The notes under the pieces are model-generated. The model was given only the letters and a program-made list of their open reading frames with translations. It had not been told where the DNA came from and did not search any database. A stretch of DNA of 64,000 nt, from NCBI RefSeq assembly GCF_036324505.1, contig NC_086352.1, positions 30,584,312 to 30,648,311 of the forward strand, read 5' to 3'. Positions 42,101-64,000 of this stretch are shown here, one piece after another; within the stretch, counting starts at the first letter, position 1; each line of letters opens with the position of its first letter. The stretch comes from Eleginops maclovinus. Lineage: Eukaryota; Chordata; Actinopteri; Perciformes; Eleginopidae. A program made the translations under genes and the position numbers.

Positions 42101-45100
42101 ACTGGAGAAAAGTCAGGGGTGAAAATCTGCAGACATCTGCCCCGGGGGACCTTAATGTATTTTCAAAATGATCATTAAAAATAAAGCTTCTGATAACTTT
42201 CAAGGTTTGGAAAAAAGCTGTAGACAAACCAACTGATCACCATGCTGCTAGCCTGTCAAAAAAAGTCTGGCCTCTGACAAGAGAACCATTGTAATCCTTT
42301 GTTGTGTGCATCAGTCTTGAACATTGACACTCTGTTGCATAAAAAACATCCATGTAGGCTGTCTTTGATGGCTTTGAATGTGCTGTTGCTCTTGTTTAAA
42401 TTCAGAAAGTGTCACATAAGTTGCCATGCAGTAGAGGCCTTTGTGATTGACTTTGCTTTGAAATATCTAAACTTTCTTGCAATGAAAGTGTTGCCCAACA
42501 TAGCAAACTGCTCCCATCTGTCACATAAGTAAGTTAAACTGAAAGCAAAAGGCAGATCTAAATAGTTCTCTGGCAAAGATCTTTACATAAACAGAAACTC
42601 AAACAAAGTATATCATAGTTTTAAAGTGACAGTGATGTGTTGTCATTATGGCCTGACTGGAATGACATCAGGAATATATATGTTGTCTATTATAACCTTA
42701 GATGCTATAAAACCATTACGTTTATTTCTTCAGGATTTTAGAGGACATCTAAGTTTCTGAATAAAAGACATTTCCTACTTCTGATTGCAAAAATGGTTAC
42801 ATGTTCTGCCACAATACCCCAAAAGATCATATTCCAACTTAACTTTTTCTCTAAAGATTTCCAAATAATACTCCTAAAACCAAAATAAAAATTAGCATGC
42901 CTCGATGGGAAGCTCCTTATCAGAATAAGGCCTGTTTACATGACCCATATTAACTCAGCCATATTTTAAATAGCAGAATATTCATGGTCATGTACACATA
43001 GTCCCTTCTGACATGTTACTTGATAATAGACCGCAAATATCGATGAACCAGAGTCTAATGATTAGTTCCTACATATCTGTGTATCTACATGCTGACCAAT
43101 ACCTTAATGAATGTTTCCTCACAACCTCTCAATCACTAATAAATGGCATATAGCCAACAACAAATCATTATGACTTCCTAATCAAGCGCAGATTAGTAAC
43201 TTGCATATATTCCCCTCAGTGAAGTGCTGCATCATATTGTGCTTTACAAGGAAAGCATGATTACTTTATAATTATCGCACCATTACTTACCGTTTTTGCT
43301 TTTTCTTAAGTACTTTACTCAAGGGGGAGCAAAAACAGTATCTATGCTTGGTGAGATATAAACCTGAAACCCACATGCAACACAGTACTTCTCCCTTTCA
43401 CTACCTACTGGACACCATGAGTTTGGATGCAAATTGTCCATGCTTTTACCTTAAGGTACGGTATCGCTATAGCAGGTAATATGCGTTAATTTCTGAACAA
43501 ACACGTTGGATTAACCTTTGAAAACCAATTAAGGCCCTTTTGAACATAGAGGTGTCCTTGTGTGTTCTTTGTTAGATGAATGACGAGTAAAACAATTTTG
43601 AAAACAAAATATTGTTTGAGGCTAATGAACGCAGTAGAAAAATGAAGGCTGATTAACACAATGATTACAGGTGTTAAATATTTTGTGTGGGTAGTTATAA
43701 TTTAGCTGAATCAAAGGGAAGGGTATTAATTAAAATTGCTCTTCTCCTACATCTTAAAACATAAATATTCCCACAGCTTGAGGATTCAACAATTTTACCA
43801 CCACACAAGGTCAAATACCATGCACTATTGAGACAATCCAAACTAATGTTGGTAAAAAAAAAAACTGTTTACACACAGTTAAAACCTTGTAACAATAGTT
43901 GGTTAATGATGTGAATTGATTGCCATGAGTGGGACAAAATAAATAACTACAGCTTTTTTTTTCTCTCTGACGCGACTATGCAGATAGCCCCTTGATCCTC
44001 TTTAACAACCAAATCAGACCTATGGGATGTGCAAATTGACCAATCAGAATCAAGTATTCAACAAAGCTGTAAACTTGCACAGCATGACCAAGTAACTCTA
44101 GGCTCTAACTTCACTTTCATGTTGTCAGGTGTAGCTCAGATGTAATAAAGCAGTTAAAACTGCTCTCACTGGTCATGATTTCTGGAAGGAGATATTAATG
44201 TTCAGTTTGTTGAATTAATTGTTTGGGTGCTTTGAGCACTACAAGCCTGTATACATTTAGTTCCAATATATATTAGCAAATAATTGTATGGCCGATATCT
44301 CCAACGCAATGTTAATCGGCAACTGTAGGATCTAGTTGTGGAAAACATTTTTCTCCTTTCTAGTTTTGACATCTTTGAGCATAGTAGTTGGGTAAAAATA
44401 GAACACAGTACATCCCAATGCTGGATAAACCCTCCTTCTCAGGATGTTTTCTCTGAGAAGATGTTGCTGAAAAGTAACCAGCAATAATACCTTCCAACAG
44501 AGAAGTGTCAAACAAAGATAATCCAAACACAGCCCCGTGCATCTGCTTGTGAGTCTCGCTCTGTCGTCCAGCAGGGCCATGTTTCCTTCATCCCTTTGGC
44601 AGCTGTGAAGGGACGAGCGGGCTCAGGAACTGATTTAGGCCCCAGCAGTCGTTTGGCAGAAGCCAAAACAGCGGTGCACCATAGAAACTGCAGGACAGTT
44701 ATGGTGCAATTCTGCTGGCTGTGCTATCCACCAACAGAGGTGCTAATTAATGCTAATTGCAAGAGGGGGTCAATTATACACTCCATGGTACATGATTAGG
44801 ACCACTGTGTAAGCGACCAATGAATCAAAACCACATCTCTTCACCGGCTAAAAAAACAGAACACAAAACATATTGGTGTTAAATTAAAAAGGGGATTTTC
44901 TATTCCCCTCTGCACAGCATTACCATAATATTGCTCCAGGGGAAGGATAGCTTTGTAACTGAAAACCAATATGGTAATAAATACTTGTATTTGTGAACAG
45001 ATTTACTTCTTATATTTCCAGTCTGTTTGATTGTGGTTTGGAACAATAACTTTACACCCACTACAATGCTAAGGCAGTCACTACTGTTCCCAACCCACAT

Positions 45101-46960
45101 GCATTTCCCGCTGCTCAGCAGCTGACGATGCTTGGTCAACTATTCAGGATGCCGAGACATTGTCTTCTAACATCACACTTCTTTCTTGATTTCTAGCCAC
45201 TGGCTCACTTTCTTCTCTAAATGATAAAACACGACAATATCGTGGGTTTAATTACAGGTTGCTATAGATGTGTGGGATGTGAGAAGAGAAAAGTTCTAAC
45301 TTTGGCTTCACTGGATGTCAAACTTGGTTGAATTAGATGTGGTCGCACAGTCCTTCATGTCAAGATACTTTGAAAACTGCTAGCAGAATGAATTAGACCA
45401 GCAGCTGCCACCATATGGTGTTTACGTGTTTTGGCGGTCCAGTGACCAATGGCGAAACCACAAGATTGGTTTGAACATTAGTGTGATCTTTTCTGCTAAA
45501 GAACATAAATGGGCCCCAAAATACTTTGTCCACTCCCGAAACAAACTTTGAGACAACCTGCCTTTAATCTTTGATGATTTTCATCATCCCTTGTTTAAAA
45601 AAAGTGCACCCATTCCACTACCTATAGCCTCACCTGATCACACTGTTTACTTTGATTTTCTTTTGTAGTGATGTTGTGCAATATTTCTCGCAGCAACCTC
45701 GCAGAAGATCAAAGTGGACTAAATTAGACATGTAAACACTGTTTGATGGAACTTAATTAAAAAAAAAAGTTACAGTTAAGGTTATTATGCCTGAATAAGT
45801 TCAATCATAATGAAGGAATAAATTCATATAATAAAGAAATGTGTTTATTTGTGAATTCTCTTGGGACTTTGTTATTGAGAGGAAAGGTAGGAAAACTATT
45901 TGTCTAAACGAAATCACACAGGGATTCTGTTTTTAATATAGTTATATGCATGTGTTTGTAGAGGCTAATGAACTAGTTTTTACTAATACAAAGCCTTCTT
46001 CGATAGTGCTATGAATTAGTTTACAGATATATGATTTATTTAAATCTTTGCCAAATTCTAGAACACCTTGTTCATCATGTTGTTACTATTTTCCTACATG
46101 CAAAAGAAAAGAAAAAGGAGAGTTTACTCAAATCATAGCAATGCATATATTCTCACTCACTTCCACTCATTGGATGCCTCCAACCATAGGGAGGACAGTG
46201 TCGTAATGGTGGAGCCCCCTGTATCCTTATCCCTTGGCGGCACTTCCAGATTCCAGTGGCAGATAAAGGCCTTGGAGATCTCTTTTTCCAGGGTTAGGGA
46301 ACAATGGAAACTAGCACATGTAGTCCTACTGGAATAGGGACTTTCCAGTGGACAAGCTGGTCAGTGTGTTGGTATATTCAACACATAGAAAGTTGCTTCT
46401 ACAAGAACAAGGATTCTTTGGTGACCATGCACCGTAGGACCATCTCCATCTCCTAGTTCTTACGTACGTGCTGGCCAATGGCCTGGGGATGGGACCTAGA
46501 TGACCGACTGGAGGTGGCCCCAATTATAGTTCAAAACTCCCTTCAAAACACTTGACTGCATGGTTTCATGGTGGATGCCCAACAGGAGTATGCTGACAGG
46601 CGTGGTCTGATTGGTTCATTTCCCAAGGATATGAATATCCAGGGCGCTGGCTGGGACGGGACAAGGCAAAGAAAAAACCTGATCTAAACCCAGCGACAGG
46701 CCAGATCTCTGTCAACGTGGCTAACGTCCTGCACAAGAGTCAACACATGTGGTGAGGCCCATCAGCAAACACTAGCTGAGCAAAGGGGACTTTGGTTAGG
46801 AAACAGTTGTGGTCTGACCCAGTACATCCCCCATTACTGGTGAGCCGATCCACCAGTCGGGACCTGTTCATCTGAAAGGTGCCCTTAACCCTCTCCATGA
46901 AATAATATGCACTGCATCCATAACCCAAATGCATGCATGATGCCAGGAACAGTTGGTAAT
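39191..46960. other. Noncoding desert
   Basis: No supported coding exon. The part at 39,948-40,072 is a strongly purine-biased tract, preceded at 39,727-39,775 by a pyrimidine-rich one. The part at 46,180-46,960 is richer in G and C than its surroundings and may be a decayed retroelement or processed pseudogene, but no frame gives a recognisable protein. The rest is AT-rich with nothing recognised. Confidence 0.4.
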
Positions 46961-47173
46961 GACCTTTAGGTCCCATATTATACTACATTTGAACAATATA
47001 TTATAGAGCCATATCTATAAAAAACATGTCTCTGAAGTGTTTTGCTCAAAATACCAAACAGATCTTGGTAGATTTTTTCTGATGCTTTCTGAATCTATTA
47101 ACACACAGGGGAGACATACTCTATGTATTAAAAGACATTAAAAAGTGCATTTTGCATAATAGGGGACCTTTAA
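46961..47173. mobile_element. Small MITE related to the TTAA-flanked family
   Basis: The left end GACCTTTAGGTCCCATATTAT and the right end in reverse complement, TTAAAGGTCCCCTATTATGC, form imperfect inverted repeats around AGGTCCC and TATTAT. About 213 bp and noncoding. The right edge carries TTAA; the left edge has diverged. The ends resemble those of copy 2 at 15.06 kb, though the interior differs. Confidence 0.55.
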
Positions 47174-50100
47174 TGTCAAAACTCAGCAGGTATAGGTCCA
47201 GGTAGGTAACCAGCACAGGTGGTTACAACGTCCGACCTACATTTAGGGAACAGGCAAAATAAAAGGTCAAGGCTGGGTCAGGAAGCCAGTAAGTAGGCCA
47301 TTCCATTGACACCTAGCAGCCATGGGCAGGCACTGACCAAGGACGTGGAAGCAGATTTCAGAAGGCCGGTAGGTTTACCGGACAGGTAAGACGCAGGCAG
47401 GTTCGGCAACTGGAAACCAGCCCAGAGCCAAGTTCTAAAGAGTGTTGCATTAGTGGCAAGAACAATCTAGCAATGAGTCACATCACATGAGAGGCTTATA
47501 AAATGGTTGATTGTGGATGTGATGCAGCTGGGAGGCCAGGTGAGCTGAGGACGTGGGAGTGGCTGAGTGAGTGAAAACACATTTTGTTTCAAAAGCCATG
47601 TCAAGTTTAACGATATTAAGAAATAATATAAATAAGGCACACCTTGCATCTTTATTGGATCTTGTTGCTTCATCATAGAATCCAGACCACTTTCTCTTTA
47701 TGAGGATAAGGCAGATGATGTTGTGTGTACACTGCAGATGATATAGAAGTGAAAAGAATTGAAAAAAACAATCCAATAGAGCATGAGCTATTTTTTGTTT
47801 CTGGAATAATATTCTTACTAAAAACAGGGAGGTTGGACGCTTTTATTAATTTAGCAAATGTAATTTCACACTTTTAGTAACAGATCAAATGTGCTATAAT
47901 CCAAAAAAACAATAACTGAAAGTACTTAAAAACCACTTAAGGCACAGTAAGTTGGAAATATGCAATGCATTATTGACTCACTAACTACTTACTTGTGGCA
48001 AATGCTTGTAAAAGTAGGTTGCTAGTTTTGCATTCTTTGATACTTCTGTTGATTATGTATTTGCCTGGTGCGTAATGCTAAATGAATTAGTGTTTAATCA
48101 AATTCCCAGTAATTAGCCCACTGCTAACCTGGGGCCAAGTAGATGTCCAGCACAGAAAAAATATTTGGTTTGTTGAGCATTGGGAAAAACTACCAAAACT
48201 TGTCATGTATAGTCTGCTATGTGCTTAATGGGTGCTTGAAGGAGCCTGGGTAAATAAAATTGGCACAGAAGTTCCCCTGAAAGTGTTGATTTAGCAATCG
48301 AAACAGGGTAAATATGAAGAGAAAAAAACATGGAGTACAACATAGCAACCTATGATGCCCATATCTCAAAAATCCAGAACAGAGAGTGACTTTCTTAATT
48401 AGCATGCACCAATGTTTGTTTGTAATTGAGGGCATCTCTGCCAGGCAACAGTAATTACAGTTTCTACACGAACAGGCGCCACGAGCCTGCCTTAAAAAAT
48501 CTTCTAAATACCAGCAGGGAACACCAAGCGCAAGGTTGTCACCTGGGGGACACTTCCATTACGTGACAAAACGAAGAATATAATTTGATTTACTGTTTAG
48601 TTAGGCAACCTCTGTTAGACCTGCAGCCATACACAGCAGTAGGGGTGCTGAAGATTGACTACAAATGAGTCTGCTGACCTGCCGAGGTCATACATTCGGG
48701 AAAACAGTTTGTGCTATCATTTAGCTGTAGATATCAGGCGGGAAAATGTGTTCCGTGGCTGATTTTCTGACTAATGGATCAGGTGTGTACAGATAACAGC
48801 CTCCAGGTTTAACATCACTTCCAATCCCAAAGGGCAAAAGCATTGGAACCACTAACACCTCTCCGGAAAGTTTGGAAAGGTATGTTGCAATGTGGGATCA
48901 GATGATAACACCTCTGATATTTCTGATCTTTGACATCAAATGTATCTTTGTGAACAGTATCCATATTGTTTTTATTACAAACTTTATCAAGCAGAGCAAT
49001 TGACTGCCTGTATTTTGTACTGCACGCTCTATATGCATATGCGCAAGTGGATTTGTGTGATTTTGTGCCTTTGACTTCAGTGAGGCACAGCCGGTAATTG
49101 ATACGATCAAAAAGCTTTTGTCATTTATGAGAAACCTCAATATCAGATAGAGCCGAACAGAAGTCTAATCTTTCAACAAGATTAACAAAGACGAGACAAT
49201 GCTCAAAATTTTAAGAAAGGATAACAAAAGGAAATACAAATAAAAAAGAGGCAAGAAACGGGAAATTGCATTACATCTAATCTTCTTTGCTCATAAAAAA
49301 TAAAATAAATGACAGAAGCACATAAGTATTACTGTAACACAACAGCACAAATGCCGTACCGGATTAATTATTTTAATGAAGGCCTTTCTCATGCAGAATT
49401 CTTATCTCCCTTGGTACTCTGAGATGGGAATAACAATCAGGATTAATACACAATAGTCTCCAGTTTTTTTCCCCCAGTTTGATAAGACAAAGATAATGAT
49501 AGACAGCAGATCAGGTCGCATTAATCTAATTATATCTTACTGTTTAGAATGATATATATAATTAATTGTGACCATATTTGAAAGGACTGCTCTGTTCCTA
49601 TCAGTGTGACAGGGACACGTTCTTTTTAATCCTGCAAGTTTTTTAAACAGCACTGTTAGCTTTATTGTATAAAAGTTGAATTGTCACAACTTCATAATGT
49701 CAAACTGATAAAGCACATTCTTAAGACACTTTTTTTCCTGCACTAGCAAAACGGCAACTTTTCTAGGGATGAAAGGTTGCCTTCATCATCTGAAACATTA
49801 TAAAACTAAGGAAAAGCTGCTAGCAGGGGAAATGATAAGCATTTGACTTTGTTCCTCTCCATGTTTTCTTATCTTGCTGCTGTTTTAGCATGCATTTTCA
49901 GTTCTAAAGCTGTAGTAGTAGAAGGTTGATTCAAGTTGGTCCATGTTGTGCTTTCCACAGCAGCAGGAAACAATAAGGAACAAACATTTTTAGCACTCAA
50001 GGAAGCAATGGACAGAATATGTGACTAAGAGGGTCACTGTTTGATGACACATAAGAGATTCAACGCAGCCTTCCTGTTACATGGACCATGGGTCCAGTTG

Positions 50101-52324
50101 TATTTTCTGCTTTTACATTACGTATTTGATGTAATAACTTTTAGTCAAACCAAGAACAAACCAAGGACCAAAACAGACCAGGTGATTCATGGTTGGGTAA
50201 ATTGCAAACTGATTTTTAAGGTATACTCTGACAATTCACAGTAGTTACCTACCTCCATGAAGTTAATCAAATCACAAGACACAGTTAGAACCAAAAATTG
50301 TTCAAAAGTACCAGATTTTCTAACTCTAGTAAGCATCAAACTAACTAATCTCTCATAATACCAGCATTTGCAACTTTTGTAAGATCCCCCATGGCTTGTA
50401 AACTCTTTCGAACTCAACACCTCCAGTTCAGATCAGATTTAGTTTGTATGGACCAAGCCTTTGACATCACAACAACATCATTAGGGTGCTTTTCTCAAAC
50501 TTCAGACACCTCTCTCTAAAGTCTAGAGAAGCCATTATCAAATTATCATATTGCAACCCCTTATTACGCCCCTTTGGTAAAAAAAATTAAATGGTCGGAA
50601 GGCAACAATTTGAATATTCTATGTGCAAGGTTCGATTCCCCTTTAAGTTCTCATCTGCAAAAGAAAACCACACCCAATCAGCGATATTTATAAAAATATA
50701 TTTCACAAAGTAGGAAACAATACAGGGTATCTTAGATTACAGTACAGGGAGTAAATAATTGAACATACACATTTATAAGCAGTAAAGCACAGTACAAAAT
50801 ATGATCTGCATGTAGGACTATTCCATATATATTGTTAAGTCTACCGAGAACTGCCATAATACTGTATCAGTACAAACTGAGTATGCACGCAGCTGTAGTG
50901 CCATTGAAATTCTCGTTATGTGCAAGAGCTAACGTGCAGAGACAAACCTACCACCTCATTGAAAGCTAATGACGTTAGCGGTAACTCTATGTACAGTACA
51001 AGTCTTTTTATTGATATCATACAGTGTAAGCACAATATGCACAAGGTCTGTATTTGTGTTTTCCTTTTTCTTGGGCTAATGCAATCTGTGTTTCCTAAAT
51101 GAGATTTGATGTTTGGAGAGAGTCACATATACTCGGGTATCAATTGGACTATTGTGCTCAGACGCTCACTGGCTGTACCTCAGAATATATTATGAGATAT
51201 ATTTTACACAGAATTAGCATGTGTCAGAAAGGTCCCATTCCTGCAGTCCCAATTAATTAGATCATCTGTATTGTTACTTAGAGCTCTTGTTTGCTTTGCT
51301 TACATCTAGTCTACATTATCAACTGCAATAAATTCATGATATGGTTTGTCTGTTATGAAATAGTGTTCAAGTGAAAAAACAGCTGAATGTGAAAGAATCT
51401 AAAACACACTCACTTCAAATCGTCAGCACAGAAAAAAGTGATTCTAATAACAGAAACACAAAAAATCAGAACAATAATGAAGAATCAACACATCTCTTGT
51501 CAAAAAACAGTAGATTACAATTGTATTTAATGTTGCTTCTGTAAAAAGAAGGCCTCAGAGTTTCTACATTTCTCTTTTTTGTCTTCGCGTCAGTCTTTTA
51601 TAGGCTAGTCACACTTGCGATCCACACCTGTAGCGTGTAAATACAAAGAGTTGTATAAAGCAAGCCTCTCTGGGCTTTAGATAGTTTATAAATGTGGCCA
51701 CCGGAGAACATATCAAATGATAACAAATTCACCTTAAAGCCAATACTGGTTTGTGTTTTTGCCTTTTTCAAATCACACATACATTCATCATTGACCAGAT
51801 ATTGCTTTTTCATTGTCACTTTCTTCATATCGCCGATCAGTTGGCTGGCCTTGGGTGACATCGGACAAGAGTCACTCTGCACTTTCTGAGGTCCAACTTT
51901 CTGTCCATGGAGCATGAAATGTCCACTCGAGCTTCAGAGAACCCAACGATATCCATTATTCCCTTTCATCAGGCAACTACCAGCAATCCCAGGGTTTTTC
52001 TGCTACTGGCAGTCTCAGCAATTGACTAACACCCAAAATACTGCTAGACACTCCACAACGGAATCTAAGTTACACTCCACAAGAATCATAGATCTCCTAA
52101 TAAAGACATTGTTTGGCTCAACAATTACAATGCGCTTGACGTAGTGGAGGACGACTGCTATACCTCACTCTAAGAAGAATACAAAAAGGTGGCCTCCCTT
52201 GTTATTAACAGTTTTTTTTTTTTAACACCTGTTTCTAAAAGCCAGCAAACCCCCTAGCGTTTAATACACAAGTATGTGGACAGAAAGGAAATCGTAAAGG
52301 TCTTTTTTTTTAACCAACCAAAGG
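47174..52324. other. Noncoding DNA 3' of cdh8, including its 3' UTR
   Basis: The segment nearest 52,324 must hold the cdh8 3' UTR on the minus strand; its end is not certain. Minus-strand polyadenylation-type words occur as ATTAAA at 52,260-52,265 and 51,526-51,531 and AATAAA at 51,007-51,012. The part at 47,180-47,560 is GC-richer, has an LTR-like look (many CAGG words) and may be a decayed retroelement. No other gene supported. Confidence 0.4.
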
Positions 52325-61315
<8,991 letters not shown>

Positions 61316-64000
61316 CTGCGATTACAATCAATCATCAGAAAGCCACCACTGCAGCATCTTCTGCAATCCTTTGTGTATTGTGGCTAAAAGGTTCCTAACC
61401 AGCAGGAGAAACCAGTACATAAAGGGAAATACTAATTTCAAGAGGTTGGAATACTTGAATTTCCTACCAACAGCAGCCAAGGTCTAAACCTCATTTTGTA
61501 AAAATGTCACCCCATCGTGTCCATCAAATACAATCAGCCACCTACATTTTCATATCATTTGAACCTTTTTCATTTAAAAATATCAGTAGGATCCTTTTAA
61601 CTAGAGACACATTGAGCATACAGTTTATGACAGCTGTACCTTTACAATAAATAAAATAACTCTGAACACAATTAATGGTAGGCCTACGAAAACAAGACAC
61701 AAAACATTTACTTTTTATATATATATGTTTTGCATTTTTTTTAACTACTTATCCTAGAGTAACAAGCTGTTCCAGGTGTATAAATCTTCGCATGAATGTA
61801 GTATATGCCATTTTGTCGTGCTAATGTGGGAGCCTGGAACAGTACCTGGTCTTATTACAGTCATAGCATAAAAAGCTGATAAATCATGCCAAAAATTGAC
61901 AAGATTGTGTAGTGGTACTTTGATTGAGCCATAGACTATATATAAGAAGTGGACATAATCAACAAGACATCACACAATGGTTTCTGGACAACAGCTTAAA
62001 AGACTTGCATTTTACATTGTGACACAAGAGGGTCAAGCTATGTACAACCCAATGCTAATCAAGACAATTACAGGCAACCAAAATATAAGAAGTCACTTTA
62101 ACGAACTGAAAACACTGTGAAAGAGTTAAACATTAACGGCTAACTCACGCCTGAATGTTGTGAAAGTGACCTGTCACTCACAATGTAGCCATGCCCTAAT
62201 GCACACCCTGCTTTATTTACCTTGTTGAAAACATGTTTTAATTGGAGGTTATAAAACAAGTGCCCTTTTTACAAACTGTGGAATCACCCCATGCGGGTTA
62301 ACAGAGAGAAGGGACAGGTAAGTCACTTCCTTCTCCATGCTCTTTCTTTACTTTATTTTACGCCTCTAATCTCTCTAGCAAATATTTAACGCAGAGTGGA
62401 GCAACTGATTTGATTGGTTCAGTTGATCAAACAAATTATTTGTTAGAACTATTATTACACAGTCTAGCAATGTCTGCTACCTAGGTTTCGGTCCAGGTCG
62501 CGGCCTGCCAGATGGACTGCATAATGATTTACATAAAAAGAAAGTAAGAAATCAATATTATCTATGGAATAATTACAGCCTTAACCTGAGCAACAGGGAG
62601 CATTAAAGCCTAATAAGGTCAGAGAAGCCTTCCCCCCAATCGTTGCTACACCTCCCTCCTGCACAGCAAAAACACCATTAGTACGTGTCATGTCAGAATA
62701 AGAGATGGGGTGTTGTTAACCCTGTTTGGGATCTGTCAACACTCAATAGCCCCCAAAGGCTTTGCATTAATGAGCTAGGACAGCATTGTGTCACACATGA
62801 GATTTAACAACACAGTGTGGGGGAGGGGGGTAATTGATGTAATGGAGATGACCGGCGTGTTTTGCGTGACCTTGTCTGATCTAAATGATTTTGTTTGCTT
62901 TTTAAACCACTAGATACTTGTAGGTCATGAAGCAAAACATGGTTTAAGGAGTAGACTTTTAAATAAGTCAAACACTTCCAAAGGATTTATTTCTAGGACA
63001 TTCCTTTTTTGATTTGGTTTCTCTGTGACCCTGCCTCTGACACACTGACTTTTAGAGACTTGTGTTAAGAATACAGTGGCAGTGACATACAACTAAAAAA
63101 ATAAATATTCTAGCAGTGGGTAAAAAAAATTGGAATACACATGAAAGAGAACTTGCGGGTGCCACTCGAAGCTGTGAAATCACTCCTTCATGTAGCGGCA
63201 AGCAGAGCCAAATTCTTTGCAAGAGCCCACACGAAACTGACTTAGAAAAAAATAATCCTTCATGATGGGTCATCTTTGGTATGATTTGCTATTATGCATG
63301 ACTGTCATAAACATCCTACCCACCTAAAACAGAAGGCTGCGTGTTTCCGTTCCTTCAGGACAAACTGCCTCCGTTCTTTCCTCCTTCACATCTTTCCTCA
63401 CAATCTCGTCCTGCTCTTACCCACTCGACAGTCACAAAGTATTTTCTTTTCTATACAGCTGGGTCTCTAGCTCTCCCTAATCCAATCCCCTTATCCAATT
63501 CTCTGTGGCCCCCCATCCCCACACAGTCGTCCCTCGTACACCCCGCTCACCCTTCCTTCCTAACCCTGGATCTTGCGGTAGAGCCGCTCATCCCTATCAG
63601 TGCAGACCTGTTGGCAGGAACCCTACAGTGTTGCTATAAAGGGAAGAAGGGATACAAAGAGATGGAAAAGAGAAAAGCACAGAAAGCCACAATAACAACA
63701 ATTTATATGAAGGAGGGCGCTGCTTATACAAGAACGAGGAGAAATGAAATAAATAAAACCGCTGGCCCAGATTCCAATTGTTGGGGAGATGTACCGAGCC
63801 GTGACATTTCCATTTTTGAGATGAAATGGTGTAAAATCCTCTAGACGCCGGGCTGGGAGAGGTCCATAAGGACCTCCTCCCACCCCCCGAACCCCCACTC
63901 ACCCACCCCCCCATCTCTCCCTCTCTTTTCTCTCCTGCCCTGCAGACGCAAAGCACTTTCAAGACAGGCAGACAGCAGCAAACCACCTGGGAGCAGCCTC
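61316..64000 (-). other. cdh8: cdh8 intron, continuing beyond the window
   Basis: Upstream of the 137-bp exon I find no further cadherin exon, so this intron exceeds 2.6 kb. The end of the window (63,860-63,960) is C-rich on the plus strand, with runs able to form a G-quadruplex on the gene strand. The open frames at 63.3-63.98 kb are composition artefacts with no domain. Confidence 0.7.

Noticed and set aside
46068..46337. 89-codon plus-strand open frame with coding-like texture
   Set aside because: No recognisable protein and no supporting splice signals; kept only as part of a possible decayed element.
51598..51915. 105-codon minus-strand open frame just beyond cdh8
   Set aside because: No domain; it lies in the likely 3' UTR or flank, and overlapping plus-strand frames are equally open.
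63341..63986. Open frames of 167, 129 and 91 codons near the right edge
   Set aside because: Low-complexity C-rich or S/P-rich translations without domains; no cadherin exon wording was found there.

Overview
The window reads as a teleost fish nuclear genome. The evidence is a vertebrate type II cadherin gene split by introns, long (CA)n/(GT)n microsatellites, a Tc1-type transposon with fish-style IR/DR ends, a BED-finger hAT transposon, LINE-tail and tRNA-SINE fragments, and long AT-rich stretches without genes. There is no sign of prokaryotic organisation. The species cannot be named from the sequence alone.

Layout. Positions 1-52,300 look like a gene desert. I find no host protein-coding gene there, only mobile elements, microsatellites and unique-looking noncoding DNA. 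The elements are: a TTAA-flanked MITE family (7.4-7.9, 14.75-15.06 and 38.8-39.2 kb, with a relative at 46.96-47.17 kb); a Tc1/mariner element with an open 340-residue transposase (16,911-18,560, minus-strand transposase, TA target duplication); a fold-back MITE (19.36-19.58 kb); an old local duplication (25.9-26.5 kb); an 818-bp element with long inverted arms (29,171-29,988); and a hAT element with a perfect 8-bp target duplication and one frameshift (32,856-35,735), which carries a solo-LTR-like insert between its stop codon and right end.

The only host gene is at 52,325-61,315 on the minus strand. Five exons (137, 122, 118, 252 and 494 coding bp) have matching phases and GT-AG borders. 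They encode about 373 C-terminal residues of a type II classical cadherin: the end of EC4, then EC5, the transmembrane helix and the catenin-binding tail. The tail wording and the C-terminus (ending GELYSVGESDRET) identify it as cadherin-8 (cdh8). The 5' exons lie beyond the right edge, and 61,316-64,000 is intron. The left 52 kb is therefore DNA 3' of cdh8. Large deserts holding conserved regulatory DNA are common around such neural cadherin genes, but no enhancer can be proven here.

I found no convincing new multi-gene system. The most interesting items are the intact-looking Tc1 copy, the young hAT insertion with its nested LTR-like block, the inverted-arm element at 29 kb, and two features of cdh8: a 136-bp last intron whose retention would delete the catenin-binding tail, and a GATA microsatellite lying 5 bp from a splice acceptor.
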